From assembly GCA_963682025.1 (NCBI GenBank), contig OY821518.1, positions 31,080,032 through 31,144,031 on the forward strand: 64,000 nucleotides of DNA. The letters are read 5' to 3'. Numbering within the stretch: the first letter of the stretch is position 1; each line of letters begins with the position of its first letter. The notes under the pieces were generated by a model, which saw nothing but the letters and a program-made list of their open reading frames with translations, was not told the origin of the DNA and ran no database searches. A program made the translations under genes and the position numbers. Below are positions 35,616 through 46,948 of this stretch, one piece after another. This stretch comes from Cordilura impudica (lineage: Eukaryota > Arthropoda > Insecta > Diptera > Scathophagidae).

Positions 35616-36362
35616 CACCTAGTTTTATGCGAATTTTTTTTTTATGCGAATCGAATTTATGCGGTTTTTAATTTTTATTTTTTTGGGGTCATTATGGCAA
35701 CACTTATGCACGTTAGAATTGTTTACACGTGTAATGGCCTAGTTAGCCACACGTAACCGTAAGCAGACGTCTCAGCTGTTTTTTTTTTTTCTGTTACATG
35801 AAAAGCATTTAGAGCAGTTACCGAATTCAAATGTCACGTAACCGGAACGTCCCAATTTGTTGAAAATAGATTTTTGCTACGTTTGTATGTGACATTTGTG
35901 AACAGCTGGTAAAATTTTGTTAATTTTACACAGCAACATGCATCGTTTTTTACGTTCTATAACTGCACCAAATGCCAACGTTACATTTACGGTACGGATG
36001 CAATTAACAACGTGTGGCTAACTAGGCCTTAATGTTATTGCAATATATCCATAGATACAATGTTTAAAAGTCCATTTAGTTTTTTTATTGTAAAAGTGAG
36101 CAAAGTACATATGAATATAATATTTACCATTTAAAAGTCGTTGCGCTAGAAATATTTTCTTTTTCAGATAAAAGGACAAAAAAAATTAAACAAGTTTTTT
36201 ATGCGATTTTGTTGGGTTTTAATGTTTTGTTTTGAATTTATACGAATTTTTTAAATTCAGGCAATAATCATTCGTTTTTATATGGAACTAGTGTATCATT
36301 TTATGCGAATTCGGTTTATGCGGATTTTTCCGGATCAAATTAATCGCATAAAATGAGGTTTG
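35616..36362. mobile_element. Candidate TIR element with repeated TTTTATGCGAAT motifs
   Basis: The left end CCTAGTTTTATGCGAATT and reversed right end CCTCATTTTATGCGATTA match at most positions. TTTATGCGAATTCGG and related motifs recur near both ends. The ends resemble the CAGT...CCTC...TTAT layout of pogo/CENP-B-like elements; weak assignment. The MITE at 35735-36029 is nested inside. Confidence 0.45.
35735..36029. mobile_element. MITE with TIR GGCCTAGTTAGCCACACGT
   Basis: The left TIR (from 35736) matches the right end reversed (GGCCTAGTTAGCCACACGT) exactly over 19 bp. Flanks are TAAT on the left and TTAA on the right. It is 295 bp and non-coding. An internal CAGCTG appears on each side (CTCAGCTGTT and GAACAGCTGG). 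Confidence 0.85.
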
Positions 36363-36529
36363 AGTGTATGTATATAAACAGAAAACAGATTCATCGTGGC
36401 CATCGAATTTATTGCCAATCGAATTTCAATAAAGTTAATAACCGAATTTTAGGGGTGAGTACTGTTACAATTCTGTTGGACTTGGACCTCTGGACACGTG
36501 GAGTATCATCATACATATACACTCACGGA

Positions 36530-36908
36530 ACAAATGCTACAAAAGCAAATGCCCACAACAACAACAACAACAACAATTATAGCTATCATCTAGAAAATAC
36601 AAAATTTACAATAATAAAAATAACAAAAACAACAAAAAAATCATATATTTTTCAAGAGTGTTTTTACATTTTCATTGAAATCTCGGGATTTATTGAGCCG
36701 CTTTTAATGATTTTAAATACCAACCTGCTCAGATATCAACGAATTATTTTCACTAAAAATGCGCAACCCAGCTAACCGATTTAGGTCGTGATCGTGATTT
36801 CCACAGACAGACAGAAGGACATCGCTATATCAACTCCGATTCTTATAATAATCAAGAATATATATATTTTATTGGGTCCCTCTGCACACTTGTATGGACG
36901 GTATAAAT
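36530..36908 (+). mobile_element. Family B element, 3' part
   Basis: It contains a CAACAACAACAACAACAAC run, AACCTGCTCAGATATCAACG, CACAGACAGACAGAAGGACA, CGCTATATCAACTCCG and the end CCCTCTGCACACTTGTATGG plus ACGGTATAA. The 5' boundary is unclear. Confidence 0.65.
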
Positions 36909-37189
36909 TCTGTAAATATTCTCACAAAATTTTTGCGCTATGAAAATCCATATTTCGCTTTAAAAGTTGCAAAAATATAAAAGAGTATTTGGTGATCCGC
37001 TAGTGTCGGATCAAAATTACACCATGAATTTTGCAAATTCTGCATGATAGTATTATTATTAATACTGACAAAGGATTGGGCTTTTTTGGTGTGAATCACA
37101 CATCATTTTCATCGTGAGCGAATCTTTGGTTAAATAAGTGGTCTGATGATAAACCAGAATTATATGTTTTTTCAACATCATACAATTCT

Positions 37190-37560
37190 TTTATACCCTA
37201 TAATACTATGCGGAGAAGGCAGCGGGAGTTTGCACTGATTTTGTATTTACTAAAAATAACCACTTATTATTATACCCATTCAGAACCAATTTAACTATAT
37301 CCGTTCGTCAAACTATAAATATATATTTGATGATGTTTGTATTTACTAAAAATAACCACTTATTATTATACCCATTCAGAACCAATTTAACTATATCCGT
37401 TCGTCAAACTATAAATATATATTTGATGAAATTTGGTATATAAACTTTTGTTGTCCATGAAATTGGTGTAGAAATCGGTAGACATGGATGCATGTTCAGA
37501 ACTAGACTCCATAAAAATATACCGTAGGAGTTTATCTTAAATTGCTTTTAAATGCAAATT
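37190..37560 (-). mobile_element. Degenerate family A element with an internal 96-bp duplication
   Basis: Minus-oriented: TATACCCTATAATACTATGC at the 3' end, ATATATTTGATGAAATTTGG, and CATGTTCAGAACTAGACTCC in the third unit. The segment from TTTGTATTTACTAAAAATAA is present twice in tandem (37240-37335 and 37336-37430), nearly identical. A short TA microsatellite follows at 37565-37582. Confidence 0.6.
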
Positions 37561-37674
37561 CTCATATATATATATATATATAGATCTATAACGGTAATCA
37601 TAAAAGTCACTGACTGAAAAAAAACTAAAAACAACTTTTATTTCCGCTCAAAAAAAAAATAATTAAAATTATAA

Positions 37675-37960
37675 CAAGAAAATTATAGTCGGTATAGACC
37701 GACTATACGATACCCTATAGCATGCGTTTAGTGACCCTATCTCTTAGGTCCAACTAATTAGATATAGAAAATAAGCATAAACCAAATTTGAGTGGCGTTT
37801 TTATTAATTTTTTTGGCTTCGGATATAAAAAAGTTCATATCGGATGATATATTTATATGGGACCTAGGTTGAGAAATAAACCGATCCTGATTATATTTGG
37901 TAAGGTCACTTATTTTTTGCAAAACCATATACAAAGAAAATTTGAGAAAATATTTTGTTT
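37675..37960 (+). mobile_element. Family A element, 5' part
   Basis: It starts ACAAGAAAATTATAGTCGGT with a near-palindrome (GGTATAGACC) and runs into the first unit, stopping at GAGAAAATATTTTG. The 3' two thirds are missing; a family E element begins close by. Confidence 0.7.
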
Positions 37961-38407
37961 TTTTTTATTGTTATTTTATTTGATAACTATTACAATTGAA
38001 TCGGTTATTTCAAAAACCTTTTAAGTCAAATTTTTTTGCAACATGTTATAAATCCAATTTCACAATACAATCACAAAAACAGCGTAAGGGAAAAACGGTG
38101 TGTGGTATATGTAAGTGTAGTGGTGTATTTAGTAAGCAGAACCGCCGAGTTCACTGTCTGATTAGCAAAATCACAAATCTTTTTTGTTAATTTTAAATAT
38201 TGAAGCTATTGACCGGTAGGTGTGCTGTGAGCTTAACATGTTCACAAACTTACAGAGTTGATTTTTTTCAGATTCAAGTTAATATTCGCTATTGAACTTT
38301 TTTAGTAAGCAGAACCGCTAGGTGTGCTGTGAGTTTAAAAAGCTAAGTACTAGGAAAACTGTGAAGAAGTCGAAAATAAACTTAGGTGTTTTTTTAGTTA
38401 CTACACC

Positions 38408-39062
38408 TTTTTCAATTGTATTTCAGAAAACATTAACTGAATTTCAAAAAGTATCAATTGTGTTTCAGAAAATATCAATTGTATTTCATAAAACATCAAT
38501 TGATTTTCAGAAAATATCAATTGTGTTTCAGAAAGTATCAATTGAATTTCAGAAAACATCAATTGACTTTCAGAAGGTATCAATTGAATTTCAGAAAACA
38601 TCAATTTATTTTCAGTAACAATCAATTGTATTTCAGAAAGCATCAATTGATTTTCAGAAAATATCATTTGTATTTCAGAAAATATCAATTGAATTTCAGA
38701 AAATATCAATTGAGTTTCCGAAATTATCAAATGTATTTCGGAAAATATCAAATGTAGTTCCGAAATTATCAAATGTATATCAGCAAATATCAACTGTATT
38801 TCAGAAAACATTAACTGTATTTCAGAAATTATCAAATGTATTTCAGAAAACCGCAAATGTGTTTCAGCAATTATCTATTGTATTTCAGAAAACATCAAAT
38901 TTATTCCAGAAGACATAAAATGTATTTCTGAAAATATCAAATGTATTTCAGAAAACATCAAATGTATTTCAGAAAACATCAAATGTATTTCAGAAATTAT
39001 TTAATTTATTTCAGAAAATATGTATTGAATTTCAGAAAATATCAATTGAGTCTCAGAAAAAT
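38408..39062 (+). repeat. 21-bp minisatellite, about 31 units
   Basis: The unit is close to ATCAATTGTATTTCAGAAAA plus one base. Because the period is seven codons, frames stay open on both strands for up to 151 codons and give heptad-like peptides such as FSEIQLI. No start context, domain or splice signal supports translation. Confidence 0.9.
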
Positions 39063-39137
39063 AGCCAGAACGCTATATAAAAATATATTTTTTTAAGTAT
39101 TACACTGGGTTTCCAATATTTCTTGTAAATTACATAT

Positions 39138-39311
39138 CGTCACCTAAAATGCAAAAGGCCGTAACTAATTTTTTTATTTTTTACAGGAGAAGCAAAAAAC
39201 ATCATAAAACAAAAACTACTTTAAACTTAATAATCAAATTTTGGAACTATAAAATATAAAGGTAAATTTTGAACTTTTTGTTAGTTACGGCCTTTTGCAA
39301 TTTAGGTGACG
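39138..39311. mobile_element. Foldback MITE, 174 bp
   Basis: CGTCACCTAAAATGCAAAAG then GCCGTAACTAA on the left is matched, inverted, by TTAGTTACGG and CCTTTTGCAATTTAGGTGAC plus G on the right: about 31 bp with one mismatch. It sits between the forward and inverted 21-bp arrays. Confidence 0.85.
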
Positions 39312-39544
39312 ATTTAAACGTATTTTCTTTTCAAAATGATGATTTCAAAATCGGTCAAAATTCTATCCTGGTGTTTATATTTTAGTTGATTAACAAATGA
39401 AGTTCTCATCTTCTTTCGATTAAAAGGCCGCCCTCGATAGTTTATTTTCCGGTGCATAACAAATAAGTCAAAATATTGCTAAAAATTTTCTGCGACTCCA
39501 AATCACTAATAGAAACAATTATAAACTACGTTTTTATTCTGAAT

Positions 39545-39665
39545 ATCGACATTTTCTGAAATTCAGTTGATATTTTCTGAAATACATTTGATAATTTCTA
39601 AATTACATTTGATATTTTCTGAAATATATTTGATAATTTCTGAAGTATATTTGATACTTTCTGAA
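39545..39665 (-). repeat. 21-bp minisatellite, inverted short array
   Basis: About six units of TTTCTGAAATACATTTGATA, the complement of the 38408-39062 unit. With the forward array it makes an inverted arrangement around the MITE and about 300 bp of spacer. Confidence 0.8.
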
Positions 39666-39779
39666 ATACAATTGGAAAAGGGGTAGATGTGATCGGACTC
39701 ACATTGATTTTTTTTATCGGGGTCTAGATGTAAGAAGGAATGTTTTGCGAATTTCCACCAAGATGGACTTTTGCATTTC

Positions 39780-40890
39780 AAAAATTAACTTCTTTTCAAC
39801 AGAAGTGAGCAGACTATATTTCTTCGATCACTTATTGATAAGTTACATATAAAACAGAGGCGTCCTCGAAAAGGAAATTCTACACAGAGGCAAAATGCTT
39901 TTCGGTTCCATGTTTTAAAACAAACTGATAAAGTTAGAGTCTGCAAGAGAGCATTTATCAGCCTACATGGAGTTACTGAAGACAGAGTTCGCAGAATTTG
40001 TAATTTGCTTAATGAAGGGAAGAGCCCTACAGATAACAGGGGATGAAATACAGTGCCTCCTGAAATATGCCAAAAACTACACGAATAGATCCTCTGTTTT
40101 CCTAGGAAAAAGACACATTACGCAGGAAAAGACATTTAGTATCTTGATACACAATTAGATGCCAAAATAAGTGCATTCAATGTTTAACGAAAAATATCCA
40201 GATCTCGATGTAAAGTACAAATTTTACTTACACAACTTTAATGAAAACTTTTCCCTCACATTTGGTCGACCTCAAGTCGACACATCTATAACTTGCGAAG
40301 AACTATCAATAAAAATAAACCAATCAAACTTATCAGAAAATGCAAATCGTTCGGTAGAAGCTCAAATAATGATCCATAAAAGATGTGCCAGCAAGTTTTA
40401 CAACAAAACTTTATCAGTTCAATATTTTACACGTATCACGGAGGCATTGCTAACAAATGAGCCAATGAGGTGTGTTTGTTGGGCCACATATTAAGTATTT
40501 GTATCTTTTTCCGACGGTTGCCACGGTCAAAATAAAAATAACACATTGTTGAAAATTTATGTTGGCTTTGACTGACTCTAAAATATTTGCAAAAGTTTAT
40601 CAGTATTTTCCCACACGTGGTCATTCTTTTTTACCAAATGGCCGTGATTTTGGAGTCATAAATAAAATGTTCGAAAGCTCTATACGTGCCAGGAGAATAC
40701 ATCGATTTAGTTTCGAACTTCAGTTCAACATTTCAGGTCATAGAGCTAAAAACTGAAGAGGTTTTGGAATCTTATAGAAGAGAAAAGTCCCAAAGGACAA
40801 AAAAAGTCATTCGCAACTTCGACATACATGAGCTTTCAGTATGATTCAGATCGAAATGCAACTATCATAGTCAAAGAATATATTGATGGA
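39780..40890 (+). pseudogene. DDE-type transposase-like gene, broken
   Basis: Successive frames read FRFHVLKQTDKVRVCKRAF and HGVTEDRVRRICNLLNEGKS; then KKTHYAGKD, EKYPDLDVKYKFYLHNFNEN, LTFGRPQVDTSITCEELSI and AQIMIHKRCASKFYN; then DGCHGQNKNNTL and VYQYFPTRGHSFLPNGRDFG. This order (HGVT.., a FGxPxxDTCxxCE-like block, FxDGCxGQNKN, GHSFLPxDxDFG) is that of a family of DDE transposase-derived proteins common in insect genomes; the superfamily is not named here with confidence. Stops at about 40045 and in later frames make it non-functional. No TIRs were identified. Confidence 0.7.
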
Positions 40891-40918
40891 TTGATTAAAA
40901 ATTCATTATTATTAATAA

Positions 40919-41611
40919 AAAACAAGTAAGAAAATTATAGTCGGTTTAGACCGACTATACGATACCCTATACCATGCGCTTAGAGACCCTATCTCTCAGG
41001 CCCAACTAACTGGATATAGAAAATATGCATAAACCAAATTTGACCAAAAATGGACCGATACTGACCATGTTTGGTAAAGTCTCTTGTATTTTGCAAATAT
41101 ATAAACAAACAAAATTTGAGAAGAATCAGTGCAATATTTTTGTTTTTTTGTTAGATTTAGGTGAAGATCGGGAAGCAGCTCTATATGGGGCCTATGACTA
41201 AGAGTTGTCCAATAGGGATCATTTTTGGACTACTGATTAATGGATGTAATATATACACACAAACCCAATTTGACTAAGATCTGTATGATAATATGGATCT
41301 TATGGCAATATATGTTGATTTCATAGGGGTCATTTGTATGGGGGCTAGGTCTGAACATGGACCGATTCTCACCAATTTCAATAGCGTTCATCCCATGGCC
41401 GATAAAAGGTTAAATACTAAATTTCATCAAAATATATTCATATCTGCGGCCTGCAGTTTGATTACAAGCTTTACATGGACACACAGACGGACGGACGGAC
41501 GTACGGACGGACGGACATCGTTAAATCGAATCAGATAGTGATTCTGATTCGATCGGTATAATTAAAGATGTGTGTAGGTCAAATATTTTTGGTTGTTACA
41601 AACAGCAGCAC
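40919..41611 (+). mobile_element. Family A element lacking its last 50-60 bp
   Basis: The 5' end is complete (ACAAGTAAGAAAATTATAG, palindrome with one change, GTCGGTTTAGACCGAC). The first unit has a deletion (ACCAAATTTGACCAAAAATG). It stops at ACAAACAGCAGCAC and joins the inverted copy directly. Confidence 0.8.
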
Positions 41612-42320
41612 ATCTTTAATTATACCGATCGAATCAGAATCACTTTCTGAGTTGATTTAACAATGTCCGTCCGTCCGTCCGTCCGTCCGTCTGTGTGTCC
41701 ATGTAAACCTTGTAATCAAACTGCAGGTCGCAAATATGAACATATTTTGATGAAATTTGGTATATGAGCTTTTATCGGCCATGGGATGAACGCTATTGAA
41801 ATTGGTGAGAATCGGTCCATGCTCAGACCTAGCCCCCATACAAATTACCCATATGAAATCGACATAAATTGCCATAAGATCCAAATTGTCATTTAGATCT
41901 TACTCAAATTGGGCATCTATGCGTTCATTACATCCACTAATGAGTAGTCCAAAAATGATCCCTACGGGACAACTCTTAGTCATAGGCCCCATATAGAGCT
42001 GCTTCCCGATCTTCACTTATATCTATCAAAAAAGTAAATATTGCACTGATTCTTCTCAAATATATTTTTGCAAAATACAAGAGACTTTACCAAACATGAT
42101 CAGGATCGGTCCATTTTTAAACCTAGTCCCCATATAGATATAGCATCCGATATAAACTTTCTCATATCTGCAGCCAAAAAAATTAATAAAACTCCCACTC
42201 AAATTTAGTTTATGCTTATTTTCTATATCCAGTTAGTTGGGCCTAAGAGATAGGGTCTCTAAACGCATGGTATAGGGTATCGTATAGTCAGTCTAGACCG
42301 ACTATAATTTTCTTACTTGT
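41612..42320 (-). mobile_element. Family A element, inverted partner joined without spacer
   Basis: It begins ATCTTTAATTATACCGATCG, so its own terminal hairpin is missing too. It ends with CGGTCTAGACTGACTATA-type palindrome text and TTTTCTTACTTGT, and abuts the AT-rich E core. Loss of both 3' ends looks like deletion of the centre of a palindrome. Confidence 0.8.
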
Positions 42321-42321
42321 T

Positions 42322-43262
42322 TATTTTTCATTTTTTAGTTTTAATTTTTTTTTAATTTTTATTTTTTTATTTTTCGTTTTTGATTTTGTATTTTTCATAT
42401 TTCGTTTTTAATTTTTAATTTTTTATTTTTCAGTTTTCATTTTAAATTTTTATTTTTCATTTTAAATTTTTATTTTTCATTTTTTTATTTTTTATTTTTC
42501 ATTTTAAATTTTTATTTTTCATTTTTTGTTTTTAATTTTTTTTTTTAATTTTTCGCTTTTCATTTTTCATTTTTAATTTTTAATTTTTAATTTTTTGTTT
42601 TTCATTTTTAATTTTTCATTTTTAATTTTTCGGTTTTATTTTTCAGTTTTTAGTATTTTTTTATATTAATTTTTTTATTTTTCATATTTTGTTCTTTATT
42701 TTTTATTTTTCATCTTTCATTTTTAACTTTTTAGTTTTAATTTTTTTTTTCATTTTTATTTTTAACTTTTCGTTTTTCGTTTTTCATTTTTCATTTTTTA
42801 TTTTTCTTTTTAGTTTTCACATTTTATTTTTCATTTTTCATCTTTCATTTTTTATTTTTCATTTTTCATTTTTTATTTTTCATTTTTTATTTTTCATTTT
42901 TCGGTTTTATTTTTGATTTTTCAGTTTTTAGTTTTAATTTTTTATTTTTCATATTTTATTTTTTATTTCTCATTTTTAATTTTTCATTTTTCATATTTTA
43001 TTTTTAATGTTTTATTTTTCATTTTTCGGTTTTATTTTTGATTTTTCAGTTTTTAGTTTTAATTTTTTATTTTTCATATTGTATTTTTTATTTCTCATTT
43101 TTCATTTTTTATTTTTCATTTTTTTTTTTTTTATTTTCAAAAAGGTTATCTATTACATATCATATTTTTTTTTATTAATATAATCATAAGTCACACCGAT
43201 TTTGTCGTACGTCTTACGCTGTTTTTGTGATTGTATTGTGAAATAGATTTTCACCCCCTGTG
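42322..43262 (-). repeat. Family E element, inverted, AAAAATGA/AAAAATTA core
   Basis: The core 42322-43140 is TTTTTCATTTTTTATTTTTC-like text. The start module lies at the right: CGTACGTCTTACGCTGTTTT, TGATTGTATTGTGAAATAGA and TCACCCCCTGTGCG, the complement of 49370-49450. The end module is missing where family A abuts. Internal near-repeats of about 120 bp (from TTTCGGTTTTATTTTTGATT) show higher-order duplication. Confidence 0.7.
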
Positions 43263-44690
43263 CGTATAGAATTTTACACATAAAAAAAATAAATGGTCCA
43301 ACTTAACCCTTAAACCGCGATTTTGAGTTATTGATCTCAAATTGCTTAATTTTTAGCAATATTTTGTGTCAAAATTATTTGAAAAACATGGATCAAATTG
43401 GAATTGAATATTTTTATCAAAAGATCAACGTAACTTTTATATATAATAAATTTAACGTTATTTTTTCTTGTGATCTCCTGAAAATTTAGATTTTACAAAA
43501 TACGCGATTATTCCAGATATTGTATTTACAACAATTTACATTTTCAATTTCGGTTTTTAAAAAGTCATTTAAAGTGTCATATCCGAATTAAAAGTTCATT
43601 TTCGATTTAAATAAGGTTTAATTATTTTAAATAAAAAAGAAATTTGCTATTTATTTATAATTAGTGTACAATGTTTATAATTATCATATTGCGTGTAAAA
43701 ACACAATGTAACAAAAGTGTAATTTCACTTATTAGTATGAATAATATTTTATTATAGATTTCTTATAATAACACGTTTTTATTTATAAAAAGAAAAAAAA
43801 AAAAACAAATCTTGACACTTGACTATAGTGTTCCAAATCATTTGTTATAAAATTCATTTAATTCTAGACTATTTTTTCCGACACTTCAACGATATAAATA
43901 ACCAATCAATCAATCAATTAATTACAATAGATAACTTGTTTTGAACTGCTAAACTGCTACACGTCTCACTGTAGTATTTTTCTTTTGTTGGAATCACTCC
44001 ATTTATTACGATTAGAAATTAAATCTTTTCTTTTTTTTTCTCTATAGTTCGGTAACAAAAACTTATAAAACACACCGCCGTTGTGTCGCTTGAAATCTTT
44101 GATAAATTGATTTGAGCAAAAATTAAAAAAAACGACGTCTTAGCCGGTAGTCGTTGCGTTGAAAACTGCGGAAACAAAGTAAATGCATAACAGCTCAACG
44201 CACGATAACCGGACTAGACCTATTGTAGACGGCACACATCTAAAGTGTTAATAACAAATGTAGTGGGGAAGGTATTCTCCTTCAAATACAAATATGTAAC
44301 AAGTGCATTTTGTACTGGTTAACGAAATCGAAAGTGATTTGAAATAATAGTGATTATCTTCGATGAATACCCTACATATAGTAAATACGATTTTAAAAAA
44401 TGTTGTTCAATTTACGCCGTCTTTGCTTGAAAATTTCTTCTTTTTCGTTTTTATGTCGGCGGACTGACATAAGCTGAATTTTATTTTGAATGAATTTCTT
44501 AAAAATCGAATTCAATTATTTAGTGCATTAACGGATTTTCTTTAAGAAAGAAAATAAAATTTCAGGAATTCATTGAATGACAGAGAATCAAATGGTTGAT
44601 CGAAACATAAAATAATCAATTTACTGATTTTTTTAAATACTAGTAAATCCAGTAGCGGATGTTTCGACTCTCTCTGACCTAGAATTCCAA
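43263..44690. other. No gene recognised; possibly single-copy DNA
   Basis: No repeat ends were recognised. 44040-44290 is less AT-rich, with CTTATAAAACACACCGCCGT and CGACGTCTTAGCCGGTAGTC, and could be a promoter or noncoding exon. A TATAAAA box at 44065-44071 is the only concrete hint. Confidence 0.35.
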
Positions 44691-45900
44691 AAGTATAATA
44701 TTTTGTATTAACTTCGTATGGAAGGTGCCACCCTTATTGAACCGATAGCACCCAATTTTGGGTTGACAACTCATATAAACAACTAATCAAACATAATCCA
44801 AATATTAAAATTTACTTTGTATAGGAGATGGCGCCCCCGCAGTCTTATCGCACCTATCTTTGACGTGCCTAAAAGCATTAATAACTTTATAACTCACAGC
44901 AAGACTCTCTGTATCATAGCACTCTAGATACTTTACTTTATATTGCAGGTACCGTGCCCGCTGGTTTGAGCCGCCCAGCGCATTAATGACTTACCAGCAG
45001 ATTCCAACCCTCGAAATTCGAGTACAAATTCTAGGAAATTTAATTTTTTCATTTAAAGAATTGTTTTATAAGACAATTCACTTTTTAAATATCGATTGCG
45101 TTATTGTTTTATGTCCAAAATTATTTTTCAATACAACACAATTATTATTGTGAATGGTTTATGTCCAAAATTAGTTTGCAACTCAACTCAATTATTATTG
45201 TGAATGAAGAAAACAAACTCATTTTTTTTGCAAACACATTAACAAATTAACACATAGCATTGTATAATTTTATGTATGTGTTAGTAGCAATTTTAAATGC
45301 ATTTTACTTCAAAAAAATGTCCCAGACGATGTAAATCTGTAAATCTGGTGGACAGCTAAAACGAAATACCTTTCAAATAAGATACGTTTGGTCAAAATCG
45401 GGAGAAAGTAGTTTAACAAATTATCGGTCACAAGAAATCGCCTTACCTATTAATATCATAAATTTGCCTCACAAAGCCTCAAACTCTCACAACCATATTA
45501 GTCCAGATATGATGTTACCACACCTACTTGTTTGAAAGCGTCCATTTTTTCCCCCTCCTACATACATAAAAGTTTACAGAACTACCACCCACTGGTCCAA
45601 TCGCAGCCATTTTTACACGACTACTCACATTATTTTGCAATCAACTCACACAAAGTACAAAGACTCTTGTTATCATAATATTCGAAACATATGAAGATAA
45701 ATATTTACTTTGTATAGGAGCTACCATGCTCACTATTGTGATGCTGCCCATTTTAAGCACGACTACTCAAGCTATTTGGCCTACAGACATACACAAAGTT
45801 TCGTTACTCTGGCTTGTATAGTACTCTAGATATTTGATATTCAAAACTCCCTTTGTATGAGAGGTACCACGCCCAGTTTATATATCAAAAATAGAGTCTA
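44690..45900. repeat. CACGCCC repeat array, split by a family C Helitron
   Basis: Units with GTATGGAAGGTGCCACCC, ACTTTGTATAGGAG, ACTCACATTATTTTG and TTTGTATGAGAGGTACCACG plus CCCA recur on both sides of the C element at 44994-45462. Most CACGCCC boxes here are degraded. Confidence 0.65.
44994..45462 (-). mobile_element. Family C Helitron
   Basis: The minus-strand 3' end has the hairpin CTCGAATTTCGAG and a mutated terminal CTGG. The 5' end is AATTTATGATATTAATAGG, also mutated. It has a duplicated segment (ATTATTATTGTGAATG with GTTTATGTCCAAAATTA) absent from shorter copies. Confidence 0.75.
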
Positions 45901-46930
45901 TGTGCAGCCTGAAGGTCCATTCTAAATACTATTGCAAGAACTTTTAAAATCGAATTAAAAGTTTCGGAGATTACCTCCTATAGCCAAAATTTTGCGCTCT
46001 ATAACATTCAAAAAATGTTGTCCAACTCCTTAAAAGTTCCTTGAATTTATTCAATATTCCTTGAAATTTTGTACTTAAGTTCTCCTGAAGACAACATTTC
46101 ACTTATGACGTAAGTTGTCATTTGCCTCGAACAGGCACTTATCTCTTTAGTTCCAAAAAGGCTAAATTTTTGGAATTGAAATTCAGTTCAATTCTTAAAA
46201 TACTTAACTTAAGTCCTTGAAATTATTAAATCTAACTAAAGACTTAACTTTTTGAGTTTAGGCTGTAAATAATTAAATTTTGCCTTAAATTTTCACTTAA
46301 GTCCCGGAAGAAATTAACACGTCCTTATATCTACTTAGAGACTTAAATTTTCTCTGAAGTCTCTAAGCAACTCAGCTTTTAAATTTAGCCCTTTAAAATA
46401 TTAACTTTTTACTAAGGTCCACCGTAAGTTTTAATTTTTGGACTTTAATCCATTAAAAAAACGTAACGCTTTTAAATTTAGCCCTTTCAAATATAACTTT
46501 TTACTAAGGTCCACCTTAAGTTTTAATTTTTAGACTTTAATCCATTAAAAAAACTTAACTTTTCAAATAAGTCTGCAAAAGACTTAAATTTTCTCTTACG
46601 AAAGGAATTAAAACTAAATTTTTCACTTAAGTCTCTGAAATACTTCACATTTCATTTAAGACCACTTAAAGATGGCATTATTCGCCCTTTAGTCCATAAA
46701 ATACTCAACTTTTAACATAATTCCCTAACAGACTGAAAATTTAATTTAAGTCCCTAAAGAAATTAAGACCACTTGAAGAATAACTTTAGCCCCCTAGAAG
46801 GCTTAACTTTGCGCTAACTTCCCTTTAACTTAAAGACTGAAATTTTTAATTTTCTAAAAAACTAAAATATTTACTTCAGTCACCAATATAATTAATTTTC
46901 AATTAGGTCTATACAGAAATTTGCTTTCAG
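45901..46930. repeat. Degenerate minisatellite of TTAAGTCCCTNAAA-like units
   Basis: From about 46020 the text cycles through variants of ACTTAAGTCCCTGAAAGACTTAA with 35-60 bp spacing. A larger segment (TTTAAATTTAGCCCTTTCAA, ACTTTTTACTAAGGTCCACC) is present twice at 46375-46470 and 46460-46560. No coding. Confidence 0.65.
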
Positions 46931-46948
46931 TGAAGGCTCTTAAAGACA

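Larger units (their letters stand above)
38057..39711 (+). repeat. Family E element with 21-bp minisatellite core
   Basis: The start module TTTCACAATACAATCACAAA then AACAGCGTAAGG is shared with 49370-49450 and, inverted, 43190-43262. The core is a 21-bp minisatellite, present both forward (38408-39062) and inverted (39545-39665). The close is GTGATCGGACTCACATTGAT, the last motif of the E end module. So E ends flank a core unlike the AAAATGA cores. Confidence 0.65.

Noticed and set aside
38401..38856. A 151-codon minus-strand frame with heptad-like FSEIQLI repeats that could suggest a coiled coil
   Set aside because: It is a by-product of the 21-bp minisatellite: all three lengths of frame stay open on both strands, and there is no domain, start context or splicing signal.
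39171..39186. Polypyrimidine tract plus ACAG resembling a splice acceptor
   Set aside because: It lies inside the 174-bp foldback MITE and no coding frame follows.
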